A stretch of DNA of 8,548 nucleotides from Actinomycetales bacterium (GCA_012514545.1 JAAZAC010000139.1:1-8548); one strand, 5' to 3'; numbered from the stretch's first letter, positions 1 to 6,379 are shown. Numbers and translations are program-made. The notes: generated by a model from the letters alone, not told the origin.

Positions 1-617
1 CGGGTCCCGTCGCCCGCGCGCGCCCGGCGGACCCGGCGCCAGCGGCCCCGGCGCCAGCGGCCCCGCCGCCGCACGGCGGTCCCGTTCGCCGAGCCGACGT
101 CGCGCACCCGCAGGCGCCGCCGGCCCGCGCCGCCTCCCGAGGTCCCGCGCCCCGCGCCGCCGCGCCCCGGCCCGCGCACGACGAGGTGCCGCCGCGAGAC
201 CGCCGGGTCCGTCAGCGCCAGGACGCCGTCCTCCCCCGAAGCCCGAGCCCCCGTCCCGGCCGCCGCCGCGCCCGGCGCGCGGCCGACGCGGAGCCGGCCC
301 TCGGCGTCGGGCACGCCGACCGCGCCCGCGTCCGGCCCGGCCACCACGGCGAGGTGCCAGGGTGCGCCGACCGCGGCCTCGGCCGCCCGCCGGGCCGCCC
401 GCCCGGGGTCCCCGCCGGCCCCCGCCACGTGCACGTGGCAGCCGGCCTGCCAGGGCGCCACGCCCGCCACGTGGTCGGGGCCGAGCGGGACGCCGTCCAC
501 GGACAGCGGCGCGCCGGCCAGCGGGCCGAGCAGCGCGGCGAGCGCGCCGGCGCACTCGGCGAGGGTCGCGCCCGGCGACACCTCGACGTCGCCGACGTGC
601 CCCAGCGAGAACCGCAC
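1..617 (-). CDS. FHA-domain protein, N-terminal part (possible FtsK/SpoIIIE-type ATPase), cut by window edge
   Basis: Partial gene: 205 complete codons are visible and the frame runs off the left edge. The only start codon after the upstream in-frame stop (708-710) is GTG at 615-617, preceded by GAGGG with a 7-nt spacer. Residues 1-65 look like a small ubiquitin-like region (MRFSLGHVGDVEV, later LSVDGVPLGPD). Residues about 87-205 are an FHA phosphothreonine-binding domain: LRVGR (109-113), DPAVSRRH (137-144) and DVGSANGT (173-180) carry the usual Gly-Arg, Ser-Arg-x-x-His and Asn-Gly-Thr landmarks. Two Gly/Ala/Arg-rich insertions (about 114-130 and 148-168) lengthen the FHA loops. An N-terminal ubiquitin-like plus FHA arrangement is known from actinobacterial FtsK/SpoIIIE (EssC-like) ATPases, but no ATPase motif lies inside the window, so that identity is inference. 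The gene lies beyond a strong hairpin that follows the permease, so it is probably a separate transcription unit. FHA call about 0.9, FtsK call about 0.5. Confidence 0.8.
   Translation of the reverse strand, partial: MRFSLGHVGDVEVSPGATLAECAGALAALLGPLAGAPLSVDGVPLGPDHVAGVAPWQAGCHVHVAGAGGDPGRAARRAAEAAVGAPWHLAVVAGPDAGAVGVPDAEGRLRVGRAPGAAAAGTGARASGEDGVLALTDPAVSRRHLVVRGPGRGGAGRGTSGGGAGRRRLRVRDVGSANGTAVRRRGRWRRGRWRRVRRARAGDGT
35..64. repeat. 15-bp perfect tandem repeat, two copies, inside the FHA gene
   Basis: The unit GGCGCCAGCGGCCCC occurs at 35-49 and again at 50-64 without mismatch. Because the unit is 15 bp it keeps the reading frame and encodes GRWRR twice on the minus strand (residues 186-195), between the NGT motif and the last FHA strands. 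It probably arose by replication slippage and adds a strongly basic, Trp-containing loop. Confidence 0.85.
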
Positions 618-664
618 GCCGGCACCCTCGCCGCCGCGCGCCGTCGGCGGCCGGGACGACCCGG

Positions 665-698
665 CGGGGGTGGGGACGCGCCCCCGTCCCCACCCCCG
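665..698 (-). terminator. Strong GC hairpin after the ABC permease operon
   Basis: A perfect 14-bp inverted repeat (665-678 with 685-698) encloses a 6-nt loop (679-684). On the minus strand it starts 34 nt after the permease stop codon and ends 47 nt before the GTG start of the FHA gene. There is no T-run after it; terminators without a T-run are common in high-GC actinobacteria. It most likely ends the ABC operon transcript. It could also act as a 3' stabilising structure, since its symmetry gives the same fold on both strands. Confidence 0.72.
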
Positions 699-747
699 TG
701 CCCGCCGTCACTCGACGGCGAGGTGCCCGCCGTCACTCGACGGCGAG
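698..747. repeat. 25-bp perfect tandem duplication spanning the permease stop codon
   Basis: Positions 698-722 and 723-747 are identical over 25 bases (each begins GTGCCCGCCG and ends CGACGGCGAG). The right-hand copy contains the last four codons and the TGA stop (733-735) of the permease. The left-hand copy is a non-coding duplicate that carries a second TGA at 708-710 in another frame, because 25 is not a multiple of 3. It abuts the terminator hairpin, whose last paired base is position 698. Confidence 0.9.
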
Positions 748-3297
748 CGCCTCCACCGGCGACGTGCGCACCGCGCTCCGCGCGGGCAGCACCGAGGCGA
801 GCAGGCCCGCGGCCACGGCCACCGCCAGCACCGCCCCGAGCTCGCGCCAGGGCAGCTCGAGCGCCACGTCGCCCAGGGCGCGCAGCACCGTGAGCGTGCC
901 GGCCCAGCCGTAGACGAGCCCGAGCGCGCTGCCCAGCACCGCGCCCACGACCGCGACGAGCATCCCCTCGACCGCCAGGGAGCCGCGCAGCTGGGCGCGG
1001 GACATGCCGATCGCCCGCAGCGTCGCCGACTCCCGACGGCGCTCGATCACCGAGAGCGACAGCGTGTTCGCCACGCCGATGAGCGCGATGACCACGGCGG
1101 CCGCGAGGAGCCCGAGCACGATCGCCAGCAGCGTGTCGATGACGTTCTCGAACATCGCGCGCTCGAGCGCCACGCCGAACACCTGCAGCGCCGAGTCCGA
1201 CAGCGCCTCCTGGACGTCGTCCATCACGGCGACCGTGTCGGCGTCGGCCGCGAGCCGCAGCCACAGCTCGTTGGTCGGCAGGTCGACGCCGAGCGCGCCG
1301 AGCGTGGTGGGCGTCGCGAGGAGCGCCCCGGCGAAGTCCGTCACGACGACGTCGCGCGTCACCTCCGTGCCCGGGCCGCCGTCGACGGCGAGGGTGACGG
1401 GGTCGCCGTCGGCCAGCCCGTAGCGCTCCGCGAGGGCGCGGGTCACGACGACCGTGTCGTCGGCGAGCCCGTCGGCCTGGGCGGGGTCGAGCAGGACGTT
1501 CCGCGCGGTGTCCGGCGGCAGCACCTGCAGCTCCTCCCAGCCGAGGTCGCCCTCGTCGTCGGCCCACGCCACGGTGACCACGCGGGAGTGCGCGACCGCC
1601 TCGACGCCCTCGACCGCCGCGAGCCGGCTCACGACGTCGGACGTGATCTGCGGCGTCGCGGACGGGTCCGTCGCCCCGAGGTTCGGGTCGCGCACGACGA
1701 CGTCGACCGGGAACTGCGCGTCGAACTCGCTCGCGAGCGTCGTGCGGGCGCTCGCCGCGCCGGTGCTCATCATCGCCACGAGCGTCACGCCGATGAGGAG
1801 TGCCGCGCTCGTCGCCGACGTCCGCCGGGGGTTGCGCAGCGTGTTCGCGGCGGCCAGCCGCGCGCTCGGCCCGGTCCGCGCGAGGAGCCGGCCCGCGAGC
1901 GCGACGACCGGCGGGATCCACAGCAGGGCGCCGACGAGGACGCCGACGAACGACAGCGCGCCGCCGAGCAGCCCCACGGGCAGGCCGACCATGACGCCGC
2001 CCTCGGAGCCCGAGAGCGCGACCCCGCCGACGAGCAGCCCGCCACCGCCGACGGTGAGCAGCAGCGCCAGGGCGAGGCGGCCACGGCTCGCGCGGGTGCC
2101 GAGCACCGGCGCGTCGGCGGGGCGCAGCGCGGCGAGCGGCGCGACCCGCGTGGCGGCCCGCGCGGGCGCCAGCGCGGCCACGAGCGTCACCACGGTGCCC
2201 ACGGCGAACGGCACGGCGAGCACGGCGGCGGACACGGGGACCGTCGTCGGCAGCGGCACGTCCGGGTTGACGTTGCCGAGCACGAGCAGCGTGACCTGCG
2301 CGAGCGCGAGCCCGACGGCGATCCCCGCCGCCGACGCCGCCGCGCCCAGCAGCGCGGCCTCGACGAGCACCGAGCGGCGGACCTGCCGCTTGTCTGCGCC
2401 GACGCAGCGCAGCAGCGCGAGCGTGCGCGTCCGCTGGGCCACGAGCACCTGGAACGTGTTGGTCACGACGAGCGCGGCCACGAGCAGCGCGATCGCCGCG
2501 AACCCGAGCACGACGGCGGTGAGGGCCTCCGTGTCGCCGGTGAGCTCGGCCGTGAGCTGCTGGGCCCGCTCGTCGCGCGTCTGGACCACGGTGCCGGGCG
2601 CGGCGTCGGCGAGCGCCGCCCGCGCGGCCTCGAGGTCCGCCTGCGGCTCGAGCGCGACGACGATCGCGTCGTAGGCGAGCCCTTCGCCGCCCCACTCCTG
2701 GTCGTACCAGCGGGCCGCGTCGTCGGGGTGCACGACGGCGGCGCCGCCCGTCCGCGCGAACGCGCCCGACGGGTCCTCCGTGAGCCCGACGACGGCGAGC
2801 GACTCCGTGCTCTCCGACGGCTCGCCGGTCTCGGGGTCCCAGGTGGTGCGCACCGTGCGGACCTCGTCGCCGACGGCGAGGTCGAGCCGGTCGGCGAGCG
2901 ACGCGGGCAGGGCGATCTCGCCGGGGGCGTCGGGCAGGCGGCCCGACCGGACCTGCTGGGCCTCGAGCCGGGGGTCCGACGCGCGGGTGGTCACCTCGGG
3001 GTAGGCGCGCTGGCCGCCCGCGGCGAGCTCCGTCCAGAGGGCGACGCGGCCGTCGGCGGCGGCGACGCCGTCGGTGGCGCGCACTGCGGCGAGCGTGTCC
3101 GGCGTGAGCTCGCTGCCGCGGACGACGAGGTCGGCCTGCGCGAGCGAGGCGACCATCGAGTCGTACGTGGTGCGTGTGATGACGTTGCCGGCGACGAGCG
3201 TCGCCGCGACGAACGCGGTGCCGATGGCGACCGCGATGCCCGCGGAGACGAGCCGGGGCAGGCTGCGGCGCATCTGCGCCAGGGCGAGCCGGATCAC
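733..3297 (-). CDS. FtsX/MacB-like ABC transporter permease, two-FtsX-domain form
   Basis: An 854-aa integral membrane subunit of an ABC exporter, partner of the ATPase encoded just upstream. The GTG start at 3295-3297 overlaps the ATPase stop (GTGA) and has GAGGTGG at 3305-3311 with a 7-nt spacer. About ten membrane segments are visible: one near 16-38, a large extracytoplasmic MacB_PCD-like domain (about 40-255), a first FtsX domain with segments near 260-289, 314-340 and 358-386, central segments near 409-430 and 437-475, one at 496-516, a second extracytoplasmic domain (about 520-720), and a C-terminal FtsX domain with segments near 727-756, 777-806 and 823-845. Typical FtsX motifs end both halves: ERRRESATLRAIGMSRAQL (about 752-770) and LPARSAVRTSPVEAL (837-851), with RTRTLALLRCVGADKRQVRR (289-308) as the equivalent in the first half. 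This class exports or extracts lipids, lipoproteins, peptides or antimicrobials; the substrate cannot be read here. The stop codon lies in a 25-bp tandem duplication. Confidence 0.93.
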   Translation of the reverse strand: MIRLALAQMRRSLPRLVSAGIAVAIGTAFVAATLVAGNVITRTTYDSMVASLAQADLVVRGSELTPDTLAAVRATDGVAAADGRVALWTELAAGGQRAYPEVTTRASDPRLEAQQVRSGRLPDAPGEIALPASLADRLDLAVGDEVRTVRTTWDPETGEPSESTESLAVVGLTEDPSGAFARTGGAAVVHPDDAARWYDQEWGGEGLAYDAIVVALEPQADLEAARAALADAAPGTVVQTRDERAQQLTAELTGDTEALTAVVLGFAAIALLVAALVVTNTFQVLVAQRTRTLALLRCVGADKRQVRRSVLVEAALLGAAASAAGIAVGLALAQVTLLVLGNVNPDVPLPTTVPVSAAVLAVPFAVGTVVTLVAALAPARAATRVAPLAALRPADAPVLGTRASRGRLALALLLTVGGGGLLVGGVALSGSEGGVMVGLPVGLLGGALSFVGVLVGALLWIPPVVALAGRLLARTGPSARLAAANTLRNPRRTSATSAALLIGVTLVAMMSTGAASARTTLASEFDAQFPVDVVVRDPNLGATDPSATPQITSDVVSRLAAVEGVEAVAHSRVVTVAWADDEGDLGWEELQVLPPDTARNVLLDPAQADGLADDTVVVTRALAERYGLADGDPVTLAVDGGPGTEVTRDVVVTDFAGALLATPTTLGALGVDLPTNELWLRLAADADTVAVMDDVQEALSDSALQVFGVALERAMFENVIDTLLAIVLGLLAAAVVIALIGVANTLSLSVIERRRESATLRAIGMSRAQLRGSLAVEGMLVAVVGAVLGSALGLVYGWAGTLTVLRALGDVALELPWRELGAVLAVAVAAGLLASVLPARSAVRTSPVEALAVE

Positions 3298-4079
3298 GGG
3301 ACGGCCACCTCGTCGAGCGTGCGCAGGGCGTCGAGCCCGGCGAGGACCGACTCGGGCGTGGGGTCGGAGATCTCGCCGGCGATCCGGCCGTCCGCGATGA
3401 GCACGACGCGGTCCGCGTAGGCGGCGGCGGACGGGTCGTGGGTGACCATGATCACGGTCCGCCCCAGCTCGCGCACCGAGCGGCGCAGGAAGCTCAGCAC
3501 CTGCGCGCCCGCGCGGGAGTCGAGGTTCCCGGTCGGCTCGTCGGCGAAGACGACGTCCGGCTTGGCGATGAGCGCCCGCGCGATGGCGACCCGCTGCTGC
3601 TGGCCGCCGGAGAGCTCGCTCGGCCGGTGGTCGAGCCGGTCGCCGAGGGCGAGCGTCGTCACGAGCGTGTCGAACCACGCGCGGTCGACCGGGCGGCCGG
3701 CCAGCTCGAGCGGCAGCACGATGTTCTGCTCCGCGGTGAACATCGGGAGCAGGTTGAACGACTGGAAGACGAAGCCGACCCGGTCGCGGCGCAGCCGCGT
3801 GAGCTCGCGGTCGTCGAGCGTGGTGATGTCGAGGTCGCCGATGAACGCCTGCCCGCGCGTGACGCTGTCGAGGCCGGCGAGCAGGTGCATGAGCGTCGAC
3901 TTGCCGGAGCCCGACGGGCCCATGATCGCGGTGAACTCCCCGGCGGGGACGTCCATGTCGGCGTCGACGAGCGCCTCGACCGCGGACGGCCCGGAGCCGT
4001 AGACCTTGGTGAGGCCGCGGGCGCGGACGGCGGGCAGGCGGGCCGGCGGGCCGGCGGGGGGCGTGGCGGACGTCGTCAC
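3294..4079 (-). CDS. ABC transporter ATP-binding protein, LolD/MacB-type
   Basis: A 261-aa cytoplasmic nucleotide-binding subunit that drives the adjacent FtsX-like permease. All catalytic motifs are intact: Walker A GPSGSGKS (54-61), Q-loop FQSFNLLP (Q106), signature LSGGQQQR (156-163), Walker B VVFADEP with catalytic E181, D-loop TGNLDS (183-188) and switch histidine H214 in MVTHD. The FQSFNLLP and DEPTGNLDS wording is characteristic of the MacB/LolD/SalX-like group, which pairs with FtsX-type permeases. The GTG start at 4077-4079 is chosen for its excellent Shine-Dalgarno GAGAGGAG (4087-4094). An earlier start would extend the protein into a non-homologous Arg/Pro-rich tract. Residues 1-18 are a Pro/Ala-rich leader before the domain. 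The final TGA overlaps the permease GTG by 4 bp, indicating translational coupling. The exported substrate is unknown; the neighbouring NarL-type two-component system suggests a stress or antimicrobial response. Confidence 0.95.
   Translation of the reverse strand: MTTSATPPAGPPARLPAVRARGLTKVYGSGPSAVEALVDADMDVPAGEFTAIMGPSGSGKSTLMHLLAGLDSVTRGQAFIGDLDITTLDDRELTRLRRDRVGFVFQSFNLLPMFTAEQNIVLPLELAGRPVDRAWFDTLVTTLALGDRLDHRPSELSGGQQQRVAIARALIAKPDVVFADEPTGNLDSRAGAQVLSFLRRSVRELGRTVIMVTHDPSAAAYADRVVLIADGRIAGEISDPTPESVLAGLDALRTLDEVAVP
3305..3311 (-). promoter_or_regulatory. Ribosome binding site of the permease
   Basis: GAGGTGG on the minus strand, 7 nt before the GTG at 3297. It lies inside the end of the ATPase gene and supports the overlapping GTG as the real start. 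Confidence 0.7.
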
Positions 4080-4086
4080 GGTGGAT

Positions 4087-4094
4087 CTCCTCTC
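4087..4094 (-). promoter_or_regulatory. Ribosome binding site of the ABC ATPase
   Basis: GAGAGGAG on the minus strand, 7 nt before the GTG at 4079. It is one of the best Shine-Dalgarno matches in the window and fixes the start of the ATPase. Confidence 0.8.
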
Positions 4095-4103
4095 GTCGCC
4101 CCG

Positions 4104-4109
4104 ACGCTA
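4104..4109 (-). promoter_or_regulatory. Candidate -10 element of the ABC operon promoter
   Basis: TAGCGT on the minus strand fits the actinobacterial TAnnnT -10 pattern. A start of transcription about 7 nt further on, near 4097, would give a leader of roughly 18 nt that just includes the Shine-Dalgarno site. No convincing -35 hexamer is seen 16-19 nt upstream, as expected if the promoter needs an activator. This is a pattern match only. Confidence 0.4.
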
Positions 4110-4144
4110 GGCGCCGGCGAGGACGGCGCACGTCGCGCCCCGGC

Positions 4145-4174
4145 ATGGGATCCGCGCCCGCCGTGTCATCCCGT
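4145..4174. promoter_or_regulatory. Candidate operator dyad upstream of the ABC operon
   Basis: ATGGGAT at 4145-4151 and ATCCCGT at 4168-4174 form an inverted pair with one mismatch, centres 23 bp apart (about two helical turns). The dyad lies about 50-75 bp upstream of the predicted transcription start, where a response regulator activating the ABC operon would be expected to bind. The match is short and could be chance. Confidence 0.3.
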
Positions 4175-4198
4175 GGGGGGACCGCGCGGCGCCCGCGC

Positions 4199-4343
4199 GT
4201 GCGACGTCGGGGCGAGCGGCTCGGGCGGGGGCGACGCCTGCGCAGAGTGGAACGAAGTGAGGTCCCAGCCCACGAAGTGGAACGAAATGCCAGCAGATCG
4301 TTCCACTCTTGCGGGGAGGGGGTGCGACGTCGGGGCGAGCGGC
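4199..4343. repeat. Pair of perfect 22-bp direct repeats bracketing an inverted-repeat block
   Basis: Positions 4199-4220 and 4322-4343 are identical over 22 bases (each starts GTGCGACGTC and ends GGGGCGAGCGGC). The right copy directly abuts the stop codon of the response regulator (4344-4346). The 101 bp between them contain the AGTGGAACGA block. Copies are 123 bp apart from start to start. The pair could be the footprint of an inserted or duplicated segment, or paired protein-binding or 3'-end signals. Confidence 0.85.
4244..4309 (-). repeat. Three-copy AGTGGAACGA block with alternative hairpins; possible terminator or attenuator
   Basis: AGAGTGGAACGA at 4244-4255 and AGTGGAACGA at 4276-4285 are direct copies; TCGTTCCACTCT at 4298-4309 is the inverted copy. 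The outer pair forms a perfect 12-bp inverted repeat, which extends to CGCA/TGCG with one bulged base. The inner pair forms a 10-bp stem with a 12-nt loop (4286-4297). The two folds share the arm 4298-4309, so they exclude each other. In the transcript of the response regulator the inner hairpin starts about 36 nt after the stop codon, fitting a terminator without a T-run. Its position upstream of the ABC genes also allows attenuation of read-through, or operator function at DNA level. Confidence 0.6.
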
Positions 4344-5084
4344 CTACGAGCCCGGCGTGACGAGCCCGCTCTCGTAGGCGACGACGACGGCCTGCACCCG
4401 GTCCCGCGCGCCCAGCTTGGCCAGCACGCGCCCGACGTGGGTCTTCACCGTCGCCTCGGCGACGAACAGGTCCCGCGCGATCTCGCCGTTCGACCGGCCG
4501 CGGGCCATGAGCACGAGCACCTCGCGCTCGCGCTCCGTGAGCTCCGCCAGGCCAGGGTGCTGCGGCCGCTCCTGCAGGTCGGGCAGGCTCGTGACGAGCC
4601 GCTCGAGCAGGCGCCGCGTCGCGGACGGCGCGATGACGGCGTCCCCGGCGTGCACGGTGCGGATCGCGGCGAGCATCTCCTCGGGCGGGGCGTCCTTGAG
4701 CAGGAAGCCGCTCGCGCCCGCCTTGATCGCGGCGAGCACGTACTCGTCGAGGTCGAACGTCGTCAGCACGATCACCTTCGGCGGCCGCACCCGGCCGACG
4801 GGGCCGCCCCCGGGCGACGTCAGCTGCGCGGTCGCCGCCAGCCCGTCGAGCTCGGGCATGCGCACGTCCATGAGCACGACGTCGACCTCCACGACGGCGA
4901 GCCGCTGCAGCGCCTCGCGCCCGTTGCCCGCCTCGAGCACCACCTCGAGGTCGGGCTGGGAGTCGATGACCATGCGGAACCCGGCGCGCACGAGCTGCTG
5001 GTCGTCGACGAGGGCCACGCGCACGGGCCCGCCCGCGCCGTCGGGGGCGGTCCGGGGCGAACCGGTCGGGTCGACGTCGGTCAC
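4344..5084 (-). CDS. NarL/FixJ-family DNA-binding response regulator
   Basis: A 246-aa cytoplasmic transcription regulator, partner of the histidine kinase encoded immediately upstream. Receiver domain about 21-145: acidic pair D27-D28, phosphoacceptor D73 in LMDVRMPELDG, switch T108 in VLTTF and K130 in FLLKDAPP. LuxR-type helix-turn-helix at about 180-242 (LTEREREVLVLMARGRSNGEIARD, then ATVKTHVGRVLAKLGARDRVQAV). The length is slightly above the usual 210-225 aa because of about 20 extra N-terminal residues and a Gly/Pro insertion (90-101) after helix 3. The GTG start at 5082-5084 overlaps the kinase stop as GTGA and has GAGGAGGA at 5091-5098 with a 6-nt spacer, so the longer N-terminus is likely real. 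A second GTG at codon 21 is the alternative. Its likely target is the ABC operon downstream on the same strand, inferred from gene order. The gene is followed by repeats that may terminate its transcript. Confidence 0.95.
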   Translation of the reverse strand: MTDVDPTGSPRTAPDGAGGPVRVALVDDQQLVRAGFRMVIDSQPDLEVVLEAGNGREALQRLAVVEVDVVLMDVRMPELDGLAATAQLTSPGGGPVGRVRPPKVIVLTTFDLDEYVLAAIKAGASGFLLKDAPPEEMLAAIRTVHAGDAVIAPSATRRLLERLVTSLPDLQERPQHPGLAELTEREREVLVLMARGRSNGEIARDLFVAEATVKTHVGRVLAKLGARDRVQAVVVAYESGLVTPGS

Positions 5085-6367
5085 GGGGCGTCCTCCTCGG
5101 GGCGCAGGGGTGGGATGGGGATCTCGGCGCGGACGCGGTAGCCGCCGCCGGGGCGCGGGCCCGCGGCGAGGGTCCCGCCCAGCATGACCGCGCGCTCGCG
5201 CATGCCGAGCAGGCCCTGCCCGTGCCCGTCCGAGGCCGCGGCGGCCCCGCGGCCGTCGTCGGAGACCTCGAGGACCAGCGACGCGGCGCCCCACTGGAGC
5301 AGCACGGTCACCGTCGGCGACGGGCCGGCGTGCTTGAGCACGTTCGTCAGGGACTCCTGGCAGATCCGGTACACGGTCAGGCCCGTGCCGGGCGGCAGCG
5401 TGCGCGGCGTGCCCATGCGGACGAGCGACGCGCGGACCCCGCTCTCGCGCGCCTGCGCGACCAGCGCGGCGACGTCCTCCACGCCGGGCTGGGGGGAGAG
5501 CCCGCCTGCCGCCACCGTGCCCCCGCCCGCCGACGGCGCGCCCGCAGCGGCGCCCGGGGAGGACCCGGCGGACCCCGTGGGCCCCGCGTCCGACGCCTCG
5601 GTGGGGCGCAGCACCCCGAGCAGCCGGCGCATGTCGGCGAGGGCGGCGCGGCCGGTCTCGGCGACGGTCGTCAGCGCCCGGCCCGCCGCGTCGGGGTCGG
5701 TCGCCGCCGCGTACCGGCCGCCGTCCGCCTGGGCGATGATCACGGAGAGCGAGTGGGCGACGATGTCGTGCATCTCGCGCGCGATGCGCGCGCGCTCGGC
5801 CGCGGTGGCGATCCGGGCCTGCTGGTCCCGCTCGATCTCCAGGCGACGCGCGCGGTCGACGAGCGCGTCGATCGCCACCCGCCGCGACCGCCGCACGAGC
5901 GCCACGGCGAAGACCGTCACGCACATGAGCACGATGACGAACGCGATGAACGCCGCGTCCCGGGGCCCCCAGCCGAACCTGGCCATGGTCCCCAGCCCGA
6001 CGGCCGCGGCCCCCACCGGCGCGGTCCCGGCGGCGGTTCGGTACGCCCACGTCGGCCCGTGCACCGTGACGGAGTAGAGGGCGACGAGCACGAGGAGGTC
6101 CGCGGGCAGCACGAGCGGCGTGCCGACGACCACGTGCGCGAGCGCGACGGCGTAGACGGCGGCGGCGGAGGCCGCCGGGCGCACGCGCCGCCAGGGCAGA
6201 GGCGCGACGAGGGCGAGGGACCAGAGCACGGCGGCCGCGCGCGTCGGCATGCCGAGCACGCCGGTGCTGACGGGCACGACGAGCAGGCCCAGCACGACCG
6301 CGCCGGCGGCGTCGACGGCGAGGCGGTGGGTGACGTCCCACGCGGCGACCCGTTCCCACCAGCGCAC
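5081..6367 (-). CDS. Sensor histidine kinase, HisKA_3 (NarL-partner) family
   Basis: A 428-aa membrane kinase that phosphorylates the adjacent NarL-type regulator. Five or six hydrophobic segments fill residues about 18-158 (near 20-37, 42-58, 67-83, 88-103, 112-128 and 138-158) with very short loops, so the signal is probably sensed within the membrane or through a protein partner such as the ABC permease. A short coiled-coil linker (165-190) leads to the H-box ERARIAREMHDIVAHSLSVI with phosphoacceptor H200. A low-complexity Gly/Ala/Ser/Pro linker occupies about 258-293. The ATPase domain has N342 in CQESLTNVLKHA, DDGRG (370-374) and GHGQGLLGMRERA (381-393). The GTG start at 6365-6367 is chosen because MRWWERVAAWD is the usual opening and a -10 element sits 6 nt upstream, implying a leaderless message. 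The stop overlaps the regulator start by 4 bp. This family is often linked to FtsX-type exporters in actinobacteria. Confidence 0.95.
   Translation of the reverse strand: MRWWERVAAWDVTHRLAVDAAGAVVLGLLVVPVSTGVLGMPTRAAAVLWSLALVAPLPWRRVRPAASAAAVYAVALAHVVVGTPLVLPADLLVLVALYSVTVHGPTWAYRTAAGTAPVGAAAVGLGTMARFGWGPRDAAFIAFVIVLMCVTVFAVALVRRSRRVAIDALVDRARRLEIERDQQARIATAAERARIAREMHDIVAHSLSVIIAQADGGRYAAATDPDAAGRALTTVAETGRAALADMRRLLGVLRPTEASDAGPTGSAGSSPGAAAGAPSAGGGTVAAGGLSPQPGVEDVAALVAQARESGVRASLVRMGTPRTLPPGTGLTVYRICQESLTNVLKHAGPSPTVTVLLQWGAASLVLEVSDDGRGAAAASDGHGQGLLGMRERAVMLGGTLAAGPRPGGGYRVRAEIPIPPLRPEEDAP
5091..5098 (-). promoter_or_regulatory. Ribosome binding site of the NarL-type regulator
   Basis: GAGGAGGA on the minus strand lies 6 nt before the GTG at 5084, inside the last codons of the kinase, where it encodes part of PEEDAP. 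It decides the choice of the overlapping start over the internal GTG at codon 21. Confidence 0.8.
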
Positions 6368-6373
6368 CCGACC

Positions 6374-6379
6374 AGCCTA
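6374..6379 (-). promoter_or_regulatory. Candidate -10 element of a leaderless promoter for the HisKA_3 kinase
   Basis: TAGGCT on the minus strand is followed by exactly 6 nt and then the GTG start at 6367. That spacing would put the first transcribed base at or next to the start codon. There is no Shine-Dalgarno sequence in the gap. No clear -35 is visible. Confidence 0.6.

Larger units (their letters stand above)
4080..4343. other. Repeat-rich intergenic region between the response regulator and the ABC operon
   Basis: These 264 bp separate the 3' end of the NarL-type regulator from the 5' end of the ABC ATPase gene, both on the minus strand. No credible gene is present: the one frame open here encodes low-complexity Arg/Gly sequence. 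The region holds the ATPase ribosome binding site and a candidate promoter near 4104-4109, a weak dyad at 4145-4174, a 22-bp direct repeat pair (4199-4220 and 4322-4343) and a nested set of AGTGGAACGA motifs (4244-4309). The motif stretch is visibly richer in A and T than its surroundings. Confidence 0.8.

Noticed and set aside
212..2695. An 827-residue minus-strand frame overlapping the permease and the FHA gene
   Set aside because: It is Arg/Ala-rich, out of frame with both recognisable proteins, and has no motifs; it is a frame shadow of the permease.
670..3420. A 916-residue open frame on the plus strand antisense to the permease
   Set aside because: Its product is low-complexity Arg/Gly/Asp/His sequence without domains. 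The opposite strand encodes an intact FtsX permease with proper start, Shine-Dalgarno and codon bias. Long antisense frames are expected at this GC content.
4199..4343. A classical MITE or insertion sequence with target-site duplication
   Set aside because: The 22-bp direct repeats do not abut the inverted repeats (23 and 12 nt lie between), 22 bp is long for a target duplication, and no transposase remnant is present. A mobile origin remains possible but is not shown.
4199..4343. A CRISPR array
   Set aside because: There are only two direct repeats 101 bp apart, with no regular spacers and no cas genes.
4145..4360. A small 71-residue plus-strand frame in the repeat-rich intergenic region
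   Set aside because: No Shine-Dalgarno site precedes the ATG, the product is Arg-rich low complexity, and the frame simply runs through the repeat block into the antisense of the regulator.
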